Assembly (NCBI GenBank): GCA_037833965.1
Contig: AP031358.1
Location: forward strand, 18,298,001 to 18,362,000
Direction of reading: 5' to 3'
Origin: Marchantia polymorpha subsp. ruderalis
Taxonomy: Eukaryota > Streptophyta > Marchantiopsida > Marchantiales > Marchantiaceae
DNA: 64,000 bases
The notes under the pieces were generated by a model. It saw nothing but the letters and a program-made list of their open reading frames with translations. It searched no databases and was not told the origin of the DNA. A program made the translations under genes and the position numbers. Shown here piece after piece: positions 1-9,619 of the stretch; the first letter of the stretch is position 1; every line of letters begins with the position of its first letter.

Positions 1-905
1 TTGCTTCACTAAACACCGAAGATACTTTCAACTACATCAGTTCTATGATAGACATCACTTAGATGCCGAGAGCAGCTGTTCCTCTGTACCGAGGGCCAGA
101 TAAGAGCATTTTTGAAAGCTAAGAAAGTTCTTCACCCAGATAAATTATTATAAAAAGAAGACTGTACTCATCTACATAGGTAGGAAGACCCGAACAACCT
201 GGTGATGCAACATACGTGCACACATGTTGCATCTCGAGGTGACGCAGAGGGAGTCCTGAGCGGCTGAAGATACAGGCAAGGTCTTTCAAATAAGAAACGA
301 TGACTCCAACAATTTACTTGGTTCATTACCTTCACAAAGCATGACAGAAAATTTAACACGATTGGCTAACCCACTGGGATGTCTGCAGAGTCTCAGGAAT
401 GATACGACACCTGTAAACAAGAAACTCATCCCAGATCAGTACATGTGGGGGCTGAGATCCTTAAAAATGATTGATCTGGAAGACAAATATCAATCACGCG
501 ATGTACTTTCGGCTATGAACTGAGCAAGAAGTAATCTTGCGGGGATATTCATGGCCTACAGAGTGAAAGAAGGACGGCTTGAAACCTACATACGTACTGA
601 CAAGAACCAATGTTACAAGTGTACTGGTTCTTCTTCAGAACAGGAAAAGGTTCCAAGAGTTTCTGAGTTTCTCTGCCATGCGGATGATTTTCTCTTCCGC
701 ATGGCAGAGAAGATGACGTTGTGCCCTTTACAACAAGGTGTCTCAAGCAGATAAGTACTTGTGATGAATATCCGATCAGTCTAAATCGCTTACCACGATA
801 AGTTTATAATTGTACATATCTTACTGGTTAATTAATTTTAGTTTATCAAATCGCTAATATGCTGTGAAAGTTGCAAGGGTCTGATCGAAGAATTGCCATC
901 CTGAC
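1..905. other. Left edge, no confident gene
   Basis: No convincing exon is seen here. Around 310-400 on the plus strand a short stretch reads like one weak leucine-rich repeat (NNLLGSLP, then NLTRL), but it is interrupted and not supported as a gene. A perfect hairpin lies at 669-711. If the P450 at 906-1730 is intact, its remaining exons should continue leftward through this stretch. None of the P450 hallmarks (I-helix AGxDT, ExxR, heme FxxGxRxC) was recognised in the minus-strand frames here. Confidence 0.4.
669..711. repeat. Perfect 16-bp inverted repeat (hairpin)
   Basis: Positions 669-684 are the exact reverse complement of 696-711, with an 11-bp loop. The arm contains ctctgccatgcgga. 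It could form a stem in RNA of either strand. It has no known function, and no T-tract follows it. Confidence 0.7.
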
Positions 906-1730
906 CTTGATTTCTTTCGAGGTAAACGAACGTCCGAATAGCTGCCGCTGTGGGAGCCAAACGTCTCCGCTGGAAGCGAAAATTCCAGTTCGTAGTATGT
1001 CAAGGACGTGGATGAATGAAGGCTTGCTGTAGCTATCCGCATTGGTGTCCAAAACTGCTTTGATGAGATTGGGATCTGTTATACAAATTCTCACAGTTTT
1101 GCCAGTCATGAAGTAGAAAACTTTGCCATGAGTCTCAACGCACTTCCTCGCTGTACTCAGTGCCTCCCAATCATGCCCAGACCCTTCCGAAGTGTGATTG
1201 AGTACCTGCGCAAGAGCCCTACCATTAGACTGTACTGTACAAGGAACAAAAGTCGTTCCATGAGATCGACGCCATTTCTGGAAATTCTTGTGATGATCTC
1301 GTCGGTGTAATGGAACTTTTTGAAACGTTTAAAAAAATAAATTTTAGAAATTTTGAAACTAAGAAAAAAGTGAAATTGGAATCACTTGCTCTCCCGGTTT
1401 TGAACCGAGACAACGTTGAGAAATCGAGAGGTGAATGAGGTGCCTTGTGACATACTAATCCGCAAACCACAGCATTCTTGAATTGGAAAGTTCTTCTAAA
1501 CATGGGCGGGGACTGAATTTCCAAGGTTTGTATCAAGAGCCTGAATTCACCTTAGAAACTTGAGGAAGCTGCCCTACGACGGGAAGAAAACGAAACCCAT
1601 TCATCCCTTGGTTTCGGCAGAAGGTGACCAATCGCCATGGCCTCCAAATCCACTCGACGATCACCCATGTGCAATATAGGCCAACTAAACTTAGACCTTG
1701 CAAACACAAGATCGAAGCCCAAGCTTCCAT
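906..1730 (-). pseudogene. Cytochrome P450 (CYP72-clan-like), N-terminal part only
   Basis: Two minus-strand exons encode the first ~190 residues of a P450. Exon 1 (1730-1551) has a hydrophobic N-terminal anchor, then a WRPWRL segment and GFRFLPVVGQLPQ, the proline-rich hinge that follows the ER anchor. It ends at a GT donor in phase 0. Exon 2 (about 1297-906) carries HGKVFYF, TDPNLIKAVL, SYSKP and WLPQRQLFGRSF, which match the A-helix to C-helix region (the WxxxR of the C-helix appears as W..QR). It ends at a GTCAG donor. The exact exon-2 acceptor is uncertain. P450s of this clan are ~500-residue ER-bound monooxygenases. The I-helix, ExxR and heme-cysteine regions are not visible in the ~900 bp to the window edge. 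The gene is therefore either a fragment or has an unusually long intron leading out of the window. Identity as a P450 is secure; the pseudogene status is inferred. Confidence 0.6.
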
Positions 1731-2306
1731 TCTTCTTCTTCCTGCTCCTTCTCTGTGCGAGACTGATCAAGCATACTCTGTCCGTCTCTCTCTCTCACCA
1801 CAGCCAGATGCTGCAGAAATCGAGCTGAAAAGTTCATCGACGATACGCTGAAGTCGTGCATTCCTTCTTGACAGAGGCTCGGGCAAGGCATTCGGAGGTT
1901 TCGTCCATTGGCAAGCTCGAGCGCCGAGACACATCTGGTGCTCCACATGGAGGACAACTGTCCTCGGGGCAAGCAGATGCAGGCTAATGCGAGGGCGCCA
2001 GCCACAACGCGAAGATGGCAATCCTCTCCTACATTTACGTGCGAGGACGAAGTCGTTCGTTTGCATGGCAAGCATTCCCATCTTCCGAACTGGATAATGA
2101 CTCCGCCTTTGCAGGTATCCACGTCCAGCTACTTCATTTCGTAGTAGTAATAATTATTATAGTTCATTTCGTTTAGAGCATACTTCAATTACTTCGCGAT
2201 CCTGCGAGAACGCACCAGGTCACCACCAGCACCATCTGCGACATCTACACTCAAGCTCGTACTCAACAATCCTCTTCGTCTTCGACGTAAAAACTGCATC
2301 TATATG
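1731..2306. other. Upstream region of the P450 fragment
   Basis: No recognisable coding exon. Minus-strand open frames between 1691 and 2122 have no family features and probably represent 5' untranslated or promoter sequence of the P450. A TA-rich stretch lies at 2140-2165. Confidence 0.35.
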
Positions 2307-2334
2307 CAGGGGCGGAGCCAGGATTTTTCAGGTG

Positions 2335-2424
2335 GGGTGGGGGGCGAAGGGGGGCCTACCCGCCAATTTCCAATTAAAATTTTAATTGGAAATTGGCGGG
2401 TAGGCCCCCCTTCGCCCCCCACCC
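2335..2424. repeat. Perfect 90-bp palindrome inside the MITE
   Basis: The left arm 2335-2379 and right arm 2380-2424 are exact reverse complements with no spacer; the centre is aaaa|tttt. The inner part of the arm (cccgccaatttccaatta) recurs directly at 2422-2440. The MITE thus contains three copies of one short block in alternating orientation. Confidence 0.9.
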
Positions 2425-2496
2425 GCCAATTTCCAATTAAAATTTTTTCTCGACCTCGTTTTCACATTCTGTAACTCACAATCTGTGGGGACTTGT

Positions 2497-2527
<31 letters not shown>
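2497..2527. repeat. Homopolymer run of 31 G
   Basis: An uninterrupted G tract in the right half of the MITE. True length may differ because long G runs are prone to slippage and sequencing error. Confidence 0.9.
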
Positions 2528-2528
<1 letters not shown>

Positions 2529-2567
2529 GCATGCCCCACCTTGCCCCCCCTTGTGGCTCCGCCCCTG

Positions 2568-5429
2568 TCTATATGATATATGATCTCAACTTTTCTTATG
2601 GTCCCATTGTCTAGAGCGGGGTTTTGGATAATGGATGACACAAAAGTAAATGGATAACACGAATCTGGGAGACCCATCCAGTCGAACAATGTACCAAACT
2701 CATAATAGTATGATATCCTGATTAGAAGAGAATGTATTATCACTATGTACGAATGGATTTACAAGGAAACTATGAAAACTCAATTATATTATCATTCATG
2801 GTGATCACCATAAATGCTTCTAGCAGCCACGAACGGGGAGCCAAGTGGAACCCGCTCAGCTCTTGAAATGCAATCTCCAAAGAGTATGTGCATCGTCTTG
2901 TTCTCTTTCCAGCTTTGTGTCATGTCTAGCTGCAAGAGCACTTATCCAACTATAAATTATATAAATTACAATATATTTGCGTCAGCACTCCTACTTATCA
3001 CTGCTTTCTGTCCATATTCTCTTTCTGCCGATCTATATATTAGGCCCCTAACATGATCATGAGTAGTGGGTACCCACTTCACTTAACCTTAAGTATCCTA
3101 AAATTATTATAAAAATTTCTGAAATGGTCCCCAAACTTTGAATCCACTCAAGAGTTACATCAACACCACAAAATTCATTCTGTCAATGCCCTGCACATTC
3201 TACATCAAATAGATGAAAATAAATACCATACAAACTGGTGAACTGGTTTAAACGTTTGGAGATTCATATTTTTTCCACATAACACAATTTGAGTTTTTGA
3301 AATAGTTTATTACACTCTTAAACACCTTAACAAGAACATCTTTCTCTCGGCTATAGCATAAGAAGAAATTAAAGTGGAGCCAAATGCACTTTTTGAAGGA
3401 AAATGTAATACTTGCACACCTTTTTCCTCCATCATAGTCAAGTTGTTAGAAGCTACACTTCAAAATTTTGGTGGAGTTCATTCTAGTGAGTAACTTGACT
3501 CCAGTACTTGGGTACCAGTACGAAGTACTTAGTCTACCCGTCTACTTAGTCTACTTAGTACCCGCCCTAAGTCTACTACTGAAGTTGTTGTTTCTTGCGG
3601 AAATTCTAGATAATTGTAAAAGGGATTGTGTTAGTTATATTTGCTCATGCTCAATGCCAATACAAAGATTGTGATAGATCATTGATTGATTATGCCTTCT
3701 TTAAAAAGAAGAAGCCATCTCTTCAAACTCACAAAAGTATATTGTTGTGGCTACATCCTCCAAATATGCAAATTTTTAACGTAAGATGAAGCATCATCAC
3801 ATGAATGTCTACTGTCGGAGCCAAATGATCATTTTATTCAACTTCCATTACAATTCTTAAAGATACCTATTCCTTCAATTGGATTGAGCGAGGACAGAGC
3901 AAGATACATTTTCAAAGTGAAGACATATTGCTTCATCAATCACACATTTCTCCAATATCTCTGTTTCACACATGATCATGATTTTTTGTCTTTAAGAATG
4001 TGGCAGACTTCTTCTGGCGAAGTTTCCATCTTCGAAAACCTACAGTAATCTTGCAAGTGAGAAATGTACATCTAGGTGGGCATACGTAGAATATATCTTT
4101 ATGATAGGTGAAGCTCAAAGGTTTTCTTCTTCTTTATTTCTAAATTTATGGATATTAAAAATATATACATCAGTCACCAAGTGTTCCGACGCCAGCTGAA
4201 CGGGCACGGCGAGTACTTCCTGTTTGCAATAAGGGGTCATGATCCTGGAGAGAAGCCTGTCAGAGCAGTCTGACGTTTCAACACTGACAGTCTTTTAATA
4301 TGATTTCCCAATGGCTTTCCGGACTCAGATATTTTCGGGATCTTAACTCTACTTCTAGCACCGCGTGGTTACGGAATCGAAACGCTTCAACCAGGGATGT
4401 CCCACTGAGTTTTCGAGTCAGCTTGGTGTTCTGTGACTTCAATCCACAAGGTAAGAAGCTGATCGTCAAAACTACATAAGCCACAGAAGGCAGAAAGGGC
4501 CATTTCTCATTTCAAGAGTTGTCCTCCCGAGATCGAATGCTCCATATCCAGATCCCCCAATTGTGTTTTCATGCACACACTACTCCACGTGATCTATCCA
4601 ATGCGGACATTTCAAATCCGAAAACCGCAAATGGAAATGTCATGTAGTGCTAATATGTATACGAGAACACAATTGGGGGATCCAGATATAGAGAATTGTC
4701 CGCATTCGGATAGATCGCGCGGCGCAGTGTGTGTATTCCTCGGGGGAGGAACACACACAACAAGCGAAAACTCCGTACATTGCAAGCACAGAAAATCTGA
4801 TACGTGCTTGGTGTAGTGAAAATTGCCATACCAGGCACAAAACTGGACCATGGAGTTCGAGAACAAACAAGCAAGTGAGCAAAGGTCTTGAAATTAAGTA
4901 GTACAGCTGCTAATAGCGTTCAGAAGGTAAAGACTCTGGCGAGTGCCAACCACATACGAGATATGAGTGATGCTCGAAGTAGCCCAACTGAGAACAAGTA
5001 TGATACGCACGGGCCGGAAATTGCGAACACAGAGGTATTGTCTGGTCTTCGAAGAAAATTGTCAAAAACACAGATGAATTCGGTACCGGCAGATGAGTGC
5101 AATCCGAGATCTGAATAGATCATAAGCCTGAAGTAAGGAAGCTACTCATGTTTACACTACATTCGAAGTGAGTGGTCAGAACTTTGCCTGAACGTTTGCT
5201 CTTCTTGAGCTGCTCCCTTCGTCCACGACCTAACCCTAGGTCCAAAATCAAGAACTCTGTACACTGAACCGCCGAAAGATCGAATGAAGGCTTCAAATTT
5301 TGATGCTTCTGAACCCTCCGATGCTTTGCTGATTAGAGACAACTCGTAACAACGTCACCTAGAAACAGACGCAGAGGATTTCGATGGTAGTCATGACGTC
5401 TTTGTCGACATGATCTCGCTCGATAAGGT
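2568..5429. other. Intergenic region, no gene recognised
   Basis: Mostly AT-rich non-coding sequence with only short chance open frames. It contains a shuffled inverted duplication at 4551-4716. A block at 5157-5430 probably holds the 3' untranslated region of RPB8, which ends at 5430 on the minus strand. Confidence 0.4.
4551..4716. repeat. Interleaved inverted repeats (X-Y-X'-Y')
   Basis: X at 4551-4567 (gatcccccaattgtgtt) is the exact reverse complement of 4666-4682. Y at 4592-4609 (atctatccaatgcggaca) is the near-exact reverse complement of 4697-4715, with one extra base. The order X, Y, X', Y' is not a simple nested hairpin; it would give a pseudoknot-like fold or reflects a rearranged inverted duplication. 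Confidence 0.7.
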
Positions 5430-5864
5430 TTAAACCTTCCTGATCAGAAGGTATAATCGCTGATCAACCTGAAAAGCGTTCAAGTGATTGGGATCCCCTT
5501 TGAGCATCATCAGAAGACCGCCGAAGGAGATATAAACTTCGACCTTGCTGATTCCGTTCACGTCCACATCGCTGTACTTGTACAGTTTCCCGTACATCAC
5601 ATACTCAAACTTATCGGCCAAGCTCTTTCGGCCGCTCTGATCGAAGAAACCATCATCCGGAGTTCCATCCAGACTCAGCGTCGTGGCCAAAGCGAGCGCA
5701 AACTTCTCTTCCAGAGCCATGGGATAAACATCCGTGTTCACATCAAAAAGCAGGTCCATATCCAGGTCACTGTGGGCCACGAACCGATGTACTCTGTCCC
5801 ATTTCTTGCCATCCGGATCCATACCCACGATAGTGAAAATATCTTCGAACAAAACCGTATCCAT
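5430..5864 (-). CDS. NRPB8: RNA polymerases I/II/III shared subunit RPB8 (RPABC3)
   Basis: A 144-residue protein in one exon. RPB8 is a small subunit with an OB-like fold shared by nuclear RNA polymerases I, II and III. Family blocks appear in order: LFEDIFTI near the N terminus, DPDGKKWDRVHR, DVNTDVYPM, KFALALATTLSLDGTPDD, FEYVMYGKLYK, YISFGGLLMMLKGD and the C-terminal YLLIRKV. Length matches the family (about 145). The start at 5864 (MDTVLFED) is chosen because it fits the family N terminus. An upstream in-frame extension to 5921 is glycine-rich and has no family counterpart. No frame break is visible. Whether the lack of introns is usual for this lineage cannot be judged from the window. 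Confidence 0.93.
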   Translation of the reverse strand: MDTVLFEDIFTIVGMDPDGKKWDRVHRFVAHSDLDMDLLFDVNTDVYPMALEEKFALALATTLSLDGTPDDGFFDQSGRKSLADKFEYVMYGKLYKYSDVDVNGISKVEVYISFGGLLMMLKGDPNHLNAFQVDQRLYLLIRKV

Positions 5865-8098
5865 CGCTAAACTTCCGCTTCCTCCCTTCCTCCCTCCACC
5901 CCACAACAAAATCAAATCCAACCAAAAACTCCTCGCCTTTTCTCAAATCCAATCACTCCGCAGTGGCAGGCAAGTTCTCTGTACCATAAGCTCTTACAAA
6001 TCGCCCGATACTCCCAGACTCCTCTCCAAATTCAAACAGAGCTCGAGGTCGATGTTCGCAATCTCATTAGTTCTAGGGTTCAGGGTTTTGGTCTTCACTC
6101 GTTACATCAACGACAGTGATCACGAGAGAGTCGTGAAAGTTCGATGTCCAAAGCATGATTCTTATCTCATTTCTCCGACCGTGCAAATTGTAAGTTCTGT
6201 TGGCGACGCATGAGGAGAGCAGTCAAACTCAGGGTACGGCAGGGAGCCAACTACAGTGTGCCCTGTACACCATATCTAGCATCAACGTTACGATGTAGCC
6301 CTCTGAGGCCGAGCACAACCAAGCTCTGCTTTCCTTTAGTGATGAAATTCGACATTACGAGGACCTTTAATTCGTTAATCTAAAGGGATGAGTTTGCTCT
6401 TCGAATTGGTCTTTGGTCTCGAGGGTCGATTATAATTTTTGGACGCATGTAATAGACAGTTTGTCCATTCATAATTTGGTGATTGTTATGGTATAAGTGT
6501 GTTTACATTTTTGTGGATAGAGTACCGTATATGAATTATTCAAGTGTGATTAAAATATCATTCATAATGTATGTAAATTTCATGTTCAAAGATCAATATA
6601 CTCATTATTCAAGTGTAAAACAGTTCCATTTTGTGATAATTTAATAATCATCACTAGGGTATTTGCATTTACATGAAAACATTACAATGTATTCGTTATC
6701 TAAGTGTAAATGAGAAATTATGTAGATGGAAGTCACTTTAATATTCTTTAAGTTTTAACGGGATGAATGCTTTTGGACAAATGAATTTAAGCGAAGCATG
6801 TAATTATGTCGTTTTCCTTTGTATTGGACATAAGATCAATAAAGTAAGTAAATAATGGTAGATAATGTTTTTACGTGGATTTTATTTATTTAATTAGTAT
6901 TGATTTAACCCCCGTTTCCTCAATGATATTTCTTCTCGTGTTCATATAATATAGAGATTTTCTTGAACTAGATAGTTGGAATATGTTAGGTGAAAAGATG
7001 TTATCATCCTTACCATATCTTATATGTCTCGCAAATGTTTTTACCATATCATTAAGATGAATTCAGCTCGCAGAAACTTTTGCTTTGTCACTAAGATACG
7101 TAAAGTTTGATTCTTCAAAACAACTTGTAATTCCCGCTCGTTAATTAATAAGGCCAAGTCTAAACAGTGTATGGTGGTTCAAATTGAGATAATCCGCTAT
7201 AACCATTTGATATAACCATTTGATAGTCTTGATCATGTTTCGACAGTGTACGAAGTGTAGAACACTTGTCACTTTTTCTAATGGTTGTAGGCTGTAACTT
7301 GATATTTCCTAAATTGTCTTCTCACCTTGATCATATCATTTTGAAAGGGAACCATTGACTAGATCTGATTACTGTGCAAGTTCTTGCTACTGAATACATA
7401 TGCTAAAGTCATTCCCCCGTTTTAGTCTTCTAAATCACTAACTGAAACTTGTGGAAGCTGTCAGCAGTTTAGAAGAATGCACTCACTCATGGACGAAACC
7501 ATTGAAAGTCCTAATTAAGGTACAAAAGCTTCGTCAAGCAAGTTCGCGAAGGAAACAACTCGAATGGGACCAAATGGATACCAAAATAGGATGTAAAGAT
7601 CCTTATGTATAAATGTCAACGGGCTTGGTGTTTCCCGATCGATCGCTGTTGGAAGGCAACATGTACTGTACAGCGCAACTGTTACGCCAACAACCCTCGA
7701 CTACAACTGCGAGAGAAACGTCGATATCGTGGACGACAACTTCCTGCTCTTCGGCACTCAGTGCCTCAGGATTATTAAATCGACTGCGAGATGTGTGTAT
7801 TTTTTTTCTCGTTTTCCTTTCCACTGCCACCGTGTGGTCAAATATGGTACAGATTTCATCCTCTATGATGATGGAGCAAAGTCTCGAGATAATCATATAT
7901 ACGCTTGGATGAAACTGGAGAAGTCTAAACTAGCTTTATGTACAGTAGTTACAAACAACACCATAATTTCAGAAATCTAAGAACAGAACTGAAGATTAGG
8001 GTTCGGGTTTGTTGTATTTTCCAAGTTCTCTACAATCGGTAATTAGAATTCACAGAATGTGTACTTTTGGTAGAGCTAATGAGCACAAATGGATCTGT
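5865..8098. other. Intergenic region between RPB8 and the aspartic protease
   Basis: 5865-6250 is the likely promoter and leader of RPB8. 6400-7600 is AT-rich with no gene seen. An open frame without an ATG runs to a stop at 7980 (roughly 7650-7980 plus) and has a protein-like look, but it was not identified. 7981-8098 lies just 3' of the protease stop codon and probably includes its 3' untranslated region. Confidence 0.35.
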
Positions 8099-9619
8099 CT
8101 AGGCCGCTGGTGCGAACCCAATTCGAGAGTTTCCGTAGTCGAACACAGTATGGTAGACACCCATGAACACATCTCCTAGAATCCACAGAGGACCTGCGGG
8201 TGCTGGGACATCCAGACCCAAAAAGCCACTCATACACTGAGCGTCTTTGCCATCTCCCACTTTCAGAACGTACTGCTCGGGAGTCAGCTCGAAGTACTTG
8301 CCCTCGATGGTGAAGGCTACATTGGGCATACCTGGCAGAGCGGCACAATCCACCATGGACTCACCGTTGGGGCTGGGAAGTCGTTCACAAAGCTGGTTGA
8401 GGTAGTTCTCGATCTGTTCCTTGGTTTTGTTTTGCCTCAACTGGTTCTGGACCCAGACGACTGCCATCTGACAGACGGCGCAGGTTCCATCATCCTTCCT
8501 CATGTCTAGGACCTCTTCGGATCCCAACTCCTTCTCCAGAATGCTCTCGATGTGGCCAAAGGACAGATCACTGCACACACCGACCTGAGCACAGACCTTG
8601 GATGGGTCCATCTTCTGCAGGAGAAGATCCGTAATCATATCGCCATACTTCTCCACGCCTATCTTGCACTCTTGGCTGACGATGCCCGAAGCACCGATGG
8701 CCTGATTGATCTCGGCGACGATGACAGAGGGACCAGCCAAGAGGGAAGTTCCGGAATCGGCAATGGCTGCACAACCTCCCTTGCAGAATCCAGTGCTCTT
8801 TCCGCCGATCAGAACATCGCCCATGTTGAACTGCCAGTATCCCTTTCTGGTAACAGGCGTGTACACATGTTCTCCCTTGAAATGCTTGGCATCAACACCT
8901 CCGAAAACAAGCTCTCCTCCCTGTGCCTCATCAGCATTTCGATTCAACCAGAAAGAAAACACGGGCTCGGCGAGAAGCCCCTGGTCCAGCGCGTTGTACC
9001 ACACCGGAGACACCCTCTGCACGGAAATCTCCTTGAATCCCAAACCAAGAATTCCGTCGAACTTGGCAGCGAGGAATGTGATTCCCGGCTCTTTGGTGGC
9101 TTCCGCAAAGACCTGACCCTTCACGACCATGTCGCCCAAAGTGACCGAATCTTGGCTCAGAAACCCAGCCATGGATCCGGTTCCATACTGGATGGCGAAT
9201 TGCCTGCCGTCCTCCTTGTAAGTGCTAGACTTGCTGGACTTGTACTTGGCATGGAAGTAGCACGCGACAGAGAAGTAGCACTTCGAAGACGGCACCCACA
9301 AGTTGGAGCTACCCGTATCGAACACAACATTGAACACCTGCGGCGGAGTTCCGATCGAGATCTCACCGTAATACTGAGCGTCCACATAGTTCGTCAAAAC
9401 CAAAGCATCCGCATCAGCTTTGTCTCCTCCGCACAGCAGCTGCGCTCTCTGGGTCACGCTCACTCTCGCGGCCTTGACCGACTCCAAATCTAGCGCCTTC
9501 TTCTTCAACGCCAATCGGCTCAGCCCAGCCGCCTCCACATCCGCAACCGAGGCTGCCAATAGAACCAAAACTCCCACGCACACAGCGAAACCCATCGCTC
9601 CAATCCTCGCTATCGCCAT
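8099..9619 (-). CDS. Phytepsin-type aspartic protease with plant-specific insert
   Basis: A 506-residue preproprotein in a single exon; a vacuolar or secreted A1-family aspartic endopeptidase. Residues ~8-30 form a hydrophobic signal peptide, followed by a basic propeptide with the family motif LKKKALD (~38-44). The first catalytic site is DTGSS at 101-105. The flap tyrosine lies in IQYGTGSM (~133-140), and the second catalytic site is DSGTS at 288-292. Between about 315 and 420 sits the saposin-like plant-specific insert, with cysteines in CAQVGVC, CAVC and LCERLPSP and an N-glycosylation site NKT at 397. The C-terminal lobe resumes with [10 protein letters not shown] and [16 protein letters not shown]. 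All catalytic residues are present. Seed-plant members are typically split by many introns, so the intronless form is notable. A GA/CT-rich tract lies about 70-85 bp upstream of the ATG. Confidence 0.95.
   Translation of the reverse strand: MAIARIGAMGFAVCVGVLVLLAASVADVEAAGLSRLALKKKALDLESVKAARVSVTQRAQLLCGGDKADADALVLTNYVDAQYYGEISIGTPPQVFNVVFDTGSSNLWVPSSKCYFSVACYFHAKYKSSKSSTYKEDGRQFAIQYGTGSMAGFLSQDSVTLGDMVVKGQVFAEATKEPGITFLAAKFDGILGLGFKEISVQRVSPVWYNALDQGLLAEPVFSFWLNRNADEAQGGELVFGGVDAKHFKGEHVYTPVTRKGYWQFNMGDVLIGGKSTGFCKGGCAAIADSGTSLLAGPSVIVAEINQAIGASGIVSQECKIGVEKYGDMITDLLLQKMDPSKVCAQVGVCSDLSFGHIESILEKELGSEEVLDMRKDDGTCAVCQMAVVWVQNQLRQNKTKEQIENYLNQLCERLPSPNGESMVDCAALPGMPNVAFTIEGKYFELTPEQYVLKVGDGKDAQCMSGFLGLDVPAPAGPLWILGDVFMGVYHTVFDYGNSRIGFAPAA

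Larger units (their letters stand above)
2307..2567. mobile_element. Non-autonomous hAT-type element (MITE), 261 bp
   Basis: The element starts CAGGGGCGGAGCCA (2307-2320) and ends with its exact reverse complement (2554-2567). It is flanked by the 8-bp direct repeat tctatatg at 2299-2306 and 2568-2575. An 8-bp duplication and a CAGGGGCGGAGC terminus are hallmarks of plant hAT (Tip100-like) elements. No transposase is encoded, so it must have been moved in trans. The interior holds a perfect 90-bp palindrome and a run of 31 G. The intact target duplication suggests a fairly recent insertion. Confidence 0.9.

Noticed and set aside
310..523. Possible leucine-rich-repeat remnant on the plus strand
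   Set aside because: At most one weak repeat; surrounding frames give no kinase or further repeats.
1691..2122. 143-codon minus-strand open frame upstream of the P450
   Set aside because: No family features; overlaps the P450 start in another frame and is probably leader sequence.
7650..7980. Plus-strand open frame without ATG (contains CERNVDIVDDNFLLFG and VVKYGTDFILYDDG) with a faint look of a tRNA-splicing endonuclease strand
   Set aside because: Only a short resemblance, with no start codon, no clear exon partners and no catalytic residues in place.
8552..9493. 313-codon plus-strand open frame
   Set aside because: Lies wholly opposite the aspartic protease gene; a shadow of its codon bias.
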